64,000 nucleotides of DNA from Albula goreensis (taxonomy: Eukaryota; Chordata; Actinopteri; Albuliformes; Albulidae), in the NCBI GenBank assembly GCA_022829145.1, contig CM040760.1:26438102-26502101 (forward strand). The letters are read 5' to 3'. Under the pieces are notes generated by a model. That model was not told the DNA's origin. It saw only the letters and a list, made by a program, of their open reading frames with translations, and searched no databases. A program made the translations under genes and the position numbers. Below are positions 49,001-56,764 of this stretch, one piece after another. Each line of letters begins with the position of its first letter. Position 1 is the first letter of the stretch.

Positions 49001-52000
49001 AGATGGAGAGACTGATACGGGTCAGGAACCCCTGGGGGCAGGTGGAGTGGACCGGGGCCTGGAGCGACAAGTGAGCATCAGCACAGACCACACACACTGA
49101 GCCAGATATTCAACTCTCAGCAAAGACCATACACATGGAGCCAGATATTCAACTCTCAGCAAAGACCATACACATGGAGCCAGAACTTCAACTCTCAGCA
49201 CAGATCATATACACGGAGCCAGATATTCAACTGTCAGCACAGATCATACACACTGAGCCAGATATTCAACTCTCAGCACAGATCATACACACTGAGCCAG
49301 ATATTCAACTCTCAGCAAAGACCATACACATGGAGCCAGAACTTCCACTCTCAGCACAGATCATATACACGGAGCCAGATATTCAACTCTCAGCACAGAT
49401 CATATACACTGAGCCAGATATTCAACTCTCAGAACAGATCATATACACTGAGCCAGATATTCAACTCTCAGCACAGATCATATACACTGAACAGAATCAG
49501 ATACCCAACTCGCAGCACAGATTCTACACAATTTAACACATACCCAGCTATCACTAAGATCCTGAATACTCACCAGATACCAACTAACAGCTAACTGGAC
49601 ATTTTAATGCAGATTGTTTTGATTATGATATGGTGGTGTATTTTCTCTGATGTTGGTGCCTGCTCTGTGTTTTCGCAGTGCCCCTGAGTGGGACGAAATC
49701 GACCCTGATGAGAGGGAGGACCTGCACTTACAGATGGAGGACGGAGAGTTTTGGTCAGTCTGTGGTCGGATGTTTTCATAACTCTGCATAAAGGGGAGAG
49801 AGGGCTCACAGGCTCACTGCCCTGTACTGACATCACTGCCCCATTCTGACATCACTGCCCTGACATCACTGCCCCATTCTGACATCACTGCCCCATTCTG
49901 ACATCACTGCCCCGTACTGACATCACTGCCCCATTCTGACATCACTGCCCCATTCTGACATCACTGCCCCATTCTGACATCACTGCCCCATTCTGACATC
50001 ACTGCCCCCCATCACTGCCCCACATCACTGCCCCATGACATCATTCTGACATCATGCCCCCATTCTGACATGCCCCCTGACATCACTGCCCCATTCTGAC
50101 ATCACTGCCCCGTACTTGCATCACATCTCAGAGGACATCTCAAATTCACTGATGAGTTTGCAACCTTGAGCTCGGCTTAATAAATATATTTGGGTCAAAT
50201 TATGGAAACATGTCAAAGATATATACAGGTATCACAGTTTTGTGAATGCTCTATGCACTGCACAGCACTAACATTGTGTTGTAAGGACATTTGGCCTGTG
50301 TCATACTGCTGTTAAGTGAATGAAATGTTGGTTTAGGAATGGGTTCTTTCTGAATGAAGGTAGTGCTGTATATTACCCCCTGTGGAGAGTGCCAGGGTAA
50401 TGAAGCGTCTCTTTCTCACCGGCCTGTAGGATGTCCTTCCAGGAGTTTCTGCGGCAGTTCTCCCGGCTGGAGATCTGTAACCTGACCCCCGACGCGCTCA
50501 GCGGTGATGACCTGAGCTTCTGGAACACCATCAAATTCCACGGAATGTGGAGGAGAGGGAGCACGGCCGGGGGCTGCAGGAACCACCCCAGTGAGTACAC
50601 TATACTACAGGCCCAGTGTTATGGCTATACTCCCCAGTGAGTACAGTATACTACAGGCCCAGTGTTGCGGCTATATTCCCCAGTGAGTACACTATACTAC
50701 AGGCCCAGTGTTACGGCTATACTCCCCAGTGAGTACAGTATACTACAGGCCCAGTGTTGCGGCTATATTCACCAGTGAGTACAGTATACTACAGACCCAG
50801 TGTTACTCTCTCAGACACGTTCTAGATAAACCTGCAGTATAAGATAACGCTGTGTGTGTGTGTGTGTGTGTTTCTCTCAGACACGTTCTGGATAAACCCC
50901 AGTATAAGATCACTCTGCTGGAGGAGGATGATGACCCTGAGGATGATGAGGTGGCCTGCAGCTTCTTGGTGGCTCTGATGCAGAAGGACCGACGGAGATA
51001 CCGACGCCACGGACAGGACATGCACACCATCGGCTCACACACTGTACACAAACACACAGGTGTGTGACATGCACACTCTACACAAACACACACTCACACT
51101 CATACACACTCTACACAAACACACACTCACACTCATACACACTCTACACAAACACACACTCACACTCATACACACTCTACACAAACACAAACACACACTC
51201 ACACAAACACACACTCACTCATACACACACTCTACACAAAAACACACACACACACACACACACACTTTCAGTTTGGCTGTGTATGAAATGTACATATTTC
51301 CTGTCTGCTGATGCCTGAAAATGAATTTTGTCTTTTCTTGTTTTGTTTGCGCAGATTCCAGATGAGGTAGGAGCCATCCCACAGGCATCTTGGAGATTTC
51401 ATATTTACTGCAGAGCTCGTCATCTTGCTTAACACACATAATGTTAAGGAAGTGTTGAACAAACACAGCACTCACCATTAAAGCATCATTAAATGCACTT
51501 TCAGAGAAGCATGAAACAGGATGTACAGAACTAGACAAAGCTAACTCACTTTCCAGCATGCTTAGGCACTACCTCCCTGCTGGCCACACCCCCTCAAACT
51601 CAAGCCCTGCCTCCCTGCAGGCCACACCCCTCACACACTCAGGCTATGCCTAGCTTCAAGCTCCTCCCCTTCAAACACTAAGGCTCCTCCCTCTCTACAG
51701 TATAAGGGTTGCCAGAACGTGCACCTGAAGAAGGATTTCTTCCTGACGCACTCATCGTGCGCGCGTTCGAGACCTTCATCAACCTGCGGGAGGTGAGCGC
51801 GCGCTTGCGGCTGCCCCCTGGGGAGTACCTGATCGTGCCCTCCACCTTCGAGCCCAGCAAGGAGGCCGACTTCGTGCTGCGCGTCTTCACTGAGAAGCAG
51901 AGCGAGACCCAGTGAGTACGGGACTCTGCTAGCCCTCCGCGGTCTCGTGTGTGTTTCTGTGTGTGGACGCATGAGGGCTTCACCAACACTTTGTGAAGTC

Positions 52001-55000
52001 TCTGTGATGGACTAAGCAAATCAGTCAAAACAGACTTCAGTCTATTAAAGAGTACATGCTGTGCTGTTTTTGAATGAGAAGAACACATTACAAAGCTCCC
52101 TATTTAAAGCCTGCGGTAAAAATTAACATACTGAATGGAAACAATATTATAATAAGAAGTCTGCTTTGATTGCACTGGACCTGCTAAGTTACTAAACTTT
52201 CATTTTGTTTGACTGAATCTAGCCACAGATGCTCTTGTATGACGGAGCTGCTAAAAATGGCAGCCTGAATATGACACACTGCTTTCTGTGGCCAGGGATA
52301 TCCGATCTAATCTAAGTTTGCATGTATGAAAATGAGATTTAAAGTGAAGTGCTAATGTCTGACGAAATGAAAAGGAAAAGTGTGCACAGCTGGATCTGTT
52401 CTTCTTTACAGGGAGCTGGATGATGATATCTCAGCAGACCTGGAGGACGAGGTGAGTGTGGGGGATTCAGGTAGCGGGGAGGAGGCGGGGCTGGCTGATC
52501 AGAACCTGCAGCACTGGAACACAGCTGTGCACATCTGCGCTGCTGTAATATATTTCTGATGTGATCTGGTGTTTTTATTGTCTGATACTGATGTGGTGTG
52601 TGTCTTGGCTGCAGACCAAACCTGACCTGTTGGGAAAATGTGGGTTTGAACTGAATTGAATTTGAATTGACTTTGCATGTTTTTGTCTCTCAGGTTTCAG
52701 CATAATGTGATTTTGAGCTTGTCATTTATTTTATTCTTTCCCCCATGGAGGTCAGGATTAAGCAGGATTAAATGGGGAGAGAGGTCTTTGAAGTGCAGGG
52801 GGGTTGGGGAGAGTTTGGGCTGTTGGGGGTAATTATGGAGGTATTTTTGTGAAAAATAATGTATGACAGTCAATTTTAAAAAATGATTAAGCAGTACAGT
52901 AACTGTGACTGGTGCTCTGTTTGTGAGACCCAGAGATGAGAGTGCACAGCAGAGTAACTGTGACTGGTGCTCTGTTTGTGAGACCCAGAGATGAGAGTGC
53001 ACAAATAACTGTGATTTGTGAGACCCAGAGATGAGAGTGCACAGCAGAGTAACTGTGACTGGTGCTCTGTTTGTGAGACTCAGAGATGAGAGTGCACAGC
53101 AGAGTAACTGTGACTGGTGCTCTGTTTGTGAGACTCAGAGATGAGAGTGCACAGCAGAGTAACTGTGACTGGTGCTCTGTTTGTGAGACTCAGAGATGAG
53201 AGTGCACTGTACCGTGACTGTGACTGGCGCTGTCTCTTGCAGGAGGAGATCACAGAGGACGACATAGACGACTCCTTCAAGTCCATGTTTGCGCAGCTGG
53301 CAGGGGAGGTGAGTCGGGTCCCCTCACCCTCCTGGTGTAAAATATTCACATCCGGGAGAGTCACAGAACAGTCCTGGAAAATGGACAAAACTATATCACA
53401 GTGTTATCAGGGGAAAATGGCTGAATGAAAAAATGATCAGTTATCAAAGAGTTAAATGTATACCTTTTAGACAGTAAATATTTCAATGGATTTCTGCCCT
53501 GTTGCTTTGACCATTGCACCTGTCCTGCCCTTTTATGCTGGAGTATGCATAAGTTGATAAGAGGTGAGAGATTCACGTCTGAAACTGAATCCCATAAGTG
53601 AGTGCGATGAAACCTTGGTGAATAGTGACCCCTAGTGGTGAGAGACAGTTCCTGTGTTTGAAATCAGATTTAGAGTTTGGCCACAGATCTCCAGTGTTCT
53701 GACTGGGGTCTCTTGTATTCCAGGACATGGAGATTTCTGTCCACGAGCTCCGGACCATCCTGAACAGAGTGGTGTCCAAGCGTGAGTGTGGCCAGCTTGC
53801 CTCAGACATCTCATATCTCTGCTGAGCAGTGATGGGGACATTGTGTTGCAGGAGGTGCCATCCTTTAGGGGAAATTTAAACTGAAGTCTCCTCTCTGCAT
53901 TACTACGGTCATTAAGGCATAGGGGTACTAACCCCTGGTCTAACTCTCACTAAAACTGGCTCACTGCATATGGCTGCCTAAACATTCCAGCTGTGACCAG
54001 CGACAAAACCCCCAGTAATTCCAATGTATTCTGACTCCCCAGCCTGTCACTGCAAAAGAATCAGATTCTCAGTGAACCTGACCTGCCTGGTTTAAATGAA
54101 GGTCAAAAGAAAATGATGTTTGTGTAGCAGCAGTTTTACTGATGAAGCCCCTCTTTTAAAAGAATGGGATGTGTGGCAGCGATGCTGTCCCCCCCAGATC
54201 AGGAGCAGAGTCCATAGCCGGATCCTCCAGAGCACACACCTCCCACACTCCTCTCACTGCTGCGCCATTAGCAGGGCCTGCTGGAGCTCAGCTCAGTCAG
54301 GTTTATCCAGCAGCTGAACTCGGCTGGAAAGTGAGCTGTGTGTTTGCATGTGGTTTCAGACAAGGACCTGAAAACAGACGGTTTCAGCATGGACTCCTGC
54401 AGGACCATGGTGAACCTAATGGACGTATCCTTTACGCCTCTGCAAAGCTATCATTAATCACTGTGGTACACCATGTTCATTCAGCATGTTCACACAACGT
54501 ATACACACATGCATGCACCCACACGCATGCACATACACACACACCCACACGCATGCACATACACACATACACCCACACGTATACACACATGCATGCACCC
54601 ACACCCATGCACATACACACATACACCCACACGTATACACACATGCATGCACCCACACCCACACCCATGCACATACACACATACACCCACACGTATACAC
54701 ACATGCATGCACCCACACCCATGCACATACATACATACACCCACACGTATACACACATGCATGCACCCACACCCACGCACATACACACATACACCCACAC
54801 GTATACACACATGCATGCACCCACACCCATGCGCATACACACATACACCCACACGTATACACACATGCATGCACCCACACCCATGCACATACACACATAC
54901 ACCCGCACGCACGCATGCACACAGGCGCACCCATGCACATACACACATACACCACACACATGCACACAGGCGCGCACGCACGCACGCACGCACGCACGCG

Positions 55001-55087
55001 TTATCGCCATCACTACTGATAGCAGCTGATAACTGATTGGGCTGATAAGGGTCTGAGAAGAATTGGAAGTGAAAAACACACACACAA

Positions 55088-55128
<41 letters not shown>

Positions 55129-56764
55129 GACACAAAGGACAAAACTGTAACACATCGTATCAGTCCCTAACTACCGAACGCACAGAAAGACGGCAGCGCC
55201 CGCCTCGGCCTGGTGGAGTTTCAGATCCTGTGGAATAAGATCAGGAAGTGGCTTGTGAGTGACCGCCATATTTATGCCCTTTAATATAATATAAATATAA
55301 TATCATGTTTCTGTCCTGTGAGGGTTTGTGATGTGTCTGTTTCACAGGGGTGTAAAACCTCAAAAAGTAAAAGTTCTACCACATTAGTTTTACCCCTGCA
55401 AGCTGGTTCTAATTAGCACAGCTCTTCATCAGGCTAGGAGGGCTGGCTAATGAAATCAACTGGTGCGACAAATATGGAGGGTGGAACAAATACATGGCAG
55501 TGCCTCTTCTCTCTGAGGCCGGAGGTCGTATACCTCTGGAGGATGTCACACTCTGCGGTGTAGTCCTTCAGTGTAACTCAGTGGAGTGCTGAAAGAAAAC
55601 ACATGTAAGAAAAATAACCCCTGATCTGGTGACTCCTGTTCCGCAGGGGGTCTTCAGACAGTTCGACCTGGACAAATCAGGAGCCATGAGCTCGTATGAG
55701 ATGCGTCTGGCTGTGGAGGCTGCAGGTAGCGTATCCAACACCTTACCTTACCTCCTCCTATAGGTACGGTCAGGACCCACACTGGGTCAGGTACAGAATG
55801 AAAAATTATACAGAATGGAAAATTATACCCAAACTGATACCAGGAAGTTTTATTTTATAAAGAAAAGAGTTAAAATATTTGGAACAACTTGCCAGGTGAT
55901 ATAGTAGAGGCAGAGACTCCAGGAGTGTCCAGGCTTGATGCAGTGCTGGATGTTCTCTAGACTGAAGGTAGATGACAAAATTATGTCATTTTTATACACG
56001 AGACAAAGTGTTCCTCATCCTGAATCCACTGCACTAACAGAATGTGTGTGTGTGTGTGTGTGTGTTCTGGTGCTCCAGGCTTCAAGCTCAACAACAGACT
56101 GAACCAGATGCTGGTGGCAAGATACGCCGAAGATGAGATCATCGACTTCGACAACTTCATCAGCTGCCTGGTCAAACTGGAGGCCATGTTCAGTGCGTGC
56201 TCCACTTCTGTTTCAAAGTTGTGATCTGTAGTTTTGATTGGTGAAGATAATATAAAAACAGAGAGTGTCAGCATGCCTCGTGGAGCCGTGGAAGCACATC
56301 CTGTGATTAATCGGTTTGCCGTTATCTTGTTTCTCTTGTAGGATCTTTCCAGCAGCTGGACAGAGACGGGACGGGTGTAGCAGAGATGAACATCACAGAG
56401 GTGACTGCCTCCCCTTTGACAGCTCTACCCTTTTTTTCTTTTTGTAGAGGTTTGGTTTGGGCATTCTGGTGTAAGGATCTTGGGATAAGGCTACTGGCTT
56501 AGAGGTTGTGGGTTCAAACCCAAGATGTGCCACAGCCTTTGTACCCTTGACCATGAGTGTTTAATCTGAAATTCTTGCTAACAAATCTGGCTTTGAAATT
56601 GAATACCTGTTTACTAAATTCCTGAAAGTGAGTGAACTGTACAGAGGGGTTACTCTCTCTCTGAGTGTGCTGTTCCTGGTCCTTCCATGTCCCTGCCTGC
56701 TTTCTTAAGTCTCTGCTCTCTCTTCACTCTTTTACAGTGGCTGTTTATCACCATGTGTGGTTAA
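39142..56764 (+). CDS. capn1: Calpain-1-like catalytic subunit (mu-calpain type), 21 coding exons, with two frameshifts and a disrupted exon 10
   Basis: Classical Ca2+-dependent cysteine protease large subunit. Exons: 39142-39387, 42859-42928, 47132-47250, 47355-47488, 48082-48250, 48770-48853, 48985-49070, 49679-49753, 50430-50590, 50881-~51043, 51355-51366, 51701-51911, 52412-52451, 53243-53308, 53724-53781, 54360-54424, 55186-55254, 55647-55725, 56079-56192, 56342-56400, 56738-56764. Catalytic Cys108 (GDCW), His265 (KGHAYS), Asn289 (RNPWG). HRVVPHGQ, the [10 protein letters not shown]-terminus and the WLFITMCG end point to CAPN1. EF-hand loops include [12 protein letters not shown] and [12 protein letters not shown]. 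Exon lengths equal those of the capn2-like gene except exons 1, 8, 13, 19 and 21 (whole-codon changes) and two anomalies. Exon 10 has CCCC at 50897-50900 where frame needs five C. Exon 12 is 211 rather than 212 nt, a G missing near 51769. After HTIG, exon 10 runs into a CA-rich repeat. With those repaired it would be about 704 codons. It is either a misassembled functional gene or an early pseudogene. Confidence 0.85.
39985..40099. repeat. (GGCT/GACT)n tetranucleotide repeat
   Basis: About 28 tetranucleotides of GGCT and GACT in blocks. The Ser-Gln/Pro-Ala-Ser frame on the minus strand is a repeat artefact. Confidence 0.95.
40755..41205 (+). repeat. 31-bp minisatellite, about 14 copies
   Basis: The unit CTCCCTACACCATAGATACT plus CATAGATATGA recurs at 31-bp spacing (for example 40801 and 40832), with variants AAATATGAGTGC and GACCTCCTGC. 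It lies in intron 1 of the capn1-like gene. Confidence 0.93.
41655..41943. repeat. 44-45-bp minisatellite, about seven copies
   Basis: The unit CGACCCGTTACTGCAGCTGA plus GTTCTTGGGCCGCC and GATACAC recurs about every 44-45 bases. It lies in intron 1 of the capn1-like gene. The minus-strand frame across it is an artefact. Confidence 0.92.
42240..42266 (+). other. G-quadruplex motif
   Basis: Successive GGG runs with short loops (GGGTCGGGTCGGGTCGGGCG then more G) satisfy the classical four-run rule on the plus (coding) strand of intron 1. A quadruplex could form in DNA or in the pre-mRNA. Confidence 0.6.
42655..42830. repeat. GTAATGTACT / GTGTTGGC repeat just upstream of exon 2
   Basis: Short words GTAATGTACTGTAATGTAAT and GTGTTGGCC alternate irregularly up to about 30 bases before exon 2 of the capn1-like gene. 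The His-Tyr frame on the minus strand is an artefact. Confidence 0.88.
43073..43587. repeat. 30-bp minisatellite, about 17 copies
   Basis: The unit CTGGTTTGGTTCTCCCCTGC plus TCTCTGTGTT recurs every 30 bases; one unit has lost a base near 43501. As 30 is a multiple of three, long 10-residue-repeat frames exist on both strands (up to 241 and 190 codons). They have no gene character. It lies in intron 2 of the capn1-like gene. Confidence 0.96.
44960..45075 (-). mobile_element. Possible tRNA-derived SINE head (minus strand)
   Basis: On the minus strand GGTTGCGGGTTTGATTCCCA is a good pol III B-box context, preceded by GAGATGGGCTTGCAACTTAG. This is the layout of a tRNA-derived SINE head. No clear tail or target duplication was found. 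Confidence 0.3.
45665..45966 (+). repeat. 37-bp minisatellite, about eight copies
   Basis: The unit CCAGGACTGGAGTTAAACCT plus GCAGACACTGCGGCCCT recurs every 37 bases (45665, 45702 and on). C(A/G)G and CTCC/CTGC variants partly alternate between successive units, suggesting amplification as 74-bp dimers. Confidence 0.94.
47489..48081 (+). other. capn1: Intron 4 of the capn1-like gene
   Basis: Unique sequence between exon 4 (47355-47488) and exon 5 (48082-48250). No repeats or other features seen. Confidence 0.65.
48265..48550 (+). repeat. Diverged repeats carrying CAGCCAATCA words
   Basis: GTCAGCCAATCA(C/G)TGT recurs about six times at irregular spacing in intron 5 of the capn1-like gene. 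Two longer copies read GCCCGGCAACACTGCGGTCAG and GCCCAGCAACATTGCGGTCA. Each contains a CCAAT box, but an intronic degenerate array is a simpler reading than an enhancer. Confidence 0.6.
49078..49530 (+). repeat. 39-bp minisatellite starting about 8 bases inside intron 7
   Basis: The unit GAGCCAGATATTCAACTCTC plus AGCACAGATCATACACACT recurs at 39-bp spacing (49099, 49138 and on). A partial unit (AGCACAGACCACACACACTG) begins at about 49078, just after the exon 7 donor at 49071. The 133-codon frame over it, a 13-residue repeat, is an artefact of 39 being a multiple of three. Confidence 0.93.
49817..50115 (+). repeat. 19-bp minisatellite
   Basis: GACATCACTGCCCCATTCT recurs about fifteen times with internal deletions near 50000-50090, in intron 8 of the capn1-like gene. 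Confidence 0.93.
50591..50810 (+). repeat. 46-bp repeat, five units each starting with a copy of the exon 9 donor
   Basis: The exon 9 end plus donor reads CCCCA|GTGAGTACA at 50586-50599. Identical or near-identical donor contexts recur at exactly 46-bp steps, with GTGAGT at 50591, 50637, 50683, 50729 and 50775. Four are preceded by CCCCA and the last by TCACCA. The unit body is CTATACTACAGGCCCAGTGT plus a CGGCTATA.. segment. The array is followed directly by the exon 10 decoy. Confidence 0.95.
50815..50880 (+). pseudogene. Decoy copy of the exon 10 5' end plus TG tract (capn1-like gene)
   Basis: At 50815-50852 a copy of the first ~38 bases of exon 10 follows CTCTCTCAG (acceptor-like). It is followed by a TG tract and then the true TTTCTCTCAG acceptor of exon 10 at 50881. 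In the exon frame it has a stop (TTC TAG). It shares TTCTAGATAAAC and ATAACGCTG with the third decoy of the capn2-like gene, where both real exons read ATCACTCTG. Confidence 0.88.
51035..51264 (+). repeat. CA-rich repeat interrupting the 3' end of exon 10 (capn1-like gene)
   Basis: After the codons for DMHTIG (to 51034) the expected GF-AVYE plus donor is replaced by CA-rich DNA with units like ACTCTACACAAACACACACT. GACATGCACAC from the exon (51017-51027) recurs at 51066, suggesting the expansion was seeded from the exon. GCTGTGTATGAA (AVYE) reappears at about 51268-51279, but without a GT directly after it. A weak in-frame donor, ACT|GTACAC at 51044, would bypass the damage. Confidence 0.8.
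51912..54359 (+). other. capn1: Introns 12-15 of the capn1-like gene
   Basis: Coding exons 13 (52412-52451, [13 protein letters not shown]), 14 (53243-53308) and 15 (53724-53781) are separated by introns of 400-800 bases with normal GT-AG ends. Apart from the 55-bp array before exon 14 (listed separately), the DNA is unique with no further features. Confidence 0.7.
52901..53208 (+). repeat. 55-bp repeat resembling the exon 14 acceptor region
   Basis: The unit AACTGTGACTGGTGCTCTGT plus TTGTGAGACYCAGAGATGAG and AGTGCACAGCAGAGT recurs about every 55 bases, one unit shortened. The last stretch before exon 14 reads GACTGTGACTGGCGCTGTCT plus CTTGCAG, the same block ending in a real AG. Units end the comparable segment in TTTGTGAG. 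The acceptor tract thus appears to belong to the array. Confidence 0.85.
54495..55008. repeat. About 54-bp higher-order CA-rich array
   Basis: The unit CACCCACACGTATACACACA plus TGCATGCACCCACACCCATG and CACATACACACATA recurs about nine times, then grades into CGCACG tetramers (54971-55000). Long alternating purine-pyrimidine stretches are compatible with Z-DNA. All open frames across it are artefacts. Confidence 0.94.
55074..55130. repeat. (CA)n microsatellite
   Basis: CA tract with flanking AAGACACA words, about 35 bases upstream of the predicted U12 branch site. Confidence 0.9.
55255..56737 (+). other. capn1: Introns 17-20 of the capn1-like gene
   Basis: Exons 18 (55647-55725), 19 (56079-56192) and 20 (56342-56400) encode EF-hands 3 to 5. 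A TG tract at 56043-56065 lies 13 bases before the exon 19 acceptor. Other sequence is unique, apart from the possible SINE at 56460-56620. Confidence 0.7.
56460..56620 (+). mobile_element. Possible tRNA-derived SINE in the last intron of the capn1-like gene
   Basis: GGTTGTGGGTTCAAACCCAA contains a near-consensus pol III B box (GGTTCAAACC). It is preceded by GGCTACTGGCTTAGA (tRNA-like) and followed by TTGTACCCTTGACCATGAGT, as in fish SINEs. No target duplication found. Confidence 0.4.

Larger units (their letters stand above)
54425..55185 (+). other. capn1: U12-type intron 16 of the capn1-like gene
   Basis: The donor is GTATCCTTT, the minor-spliceosome consensus. Near the 3' end TCCCTAAC (55164-55171) fits the U12 branch consensus, with branch A about 15 bases from the terminal AG. 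It interrupts EF-hand 2 after LMD, exactly as in the capn2-like gene. Most of the intron is the CA-rich array. Confidence 0.75.

Noticed and set aside
49135..49536. 133-codon plus-strand frame with a 13-residue repeat
   Set aside because: Artefact of the 39-bp array in intron 7 of the capn1-like gene.
54458..55155. Multiple long His/Thr/Pro or Cys/Val frames
   Set aside because: Translations of a CA-rich array; all six frames are partly open because the repeat lacks stops.
39142..56764. Calling the capn1-like gene a definite pseudogene
   Set aside because: Nearly all exons, catalytic residues and splice sites are intact and both one-base losses are at short homopolymers, so sequencing error is equally plausible.
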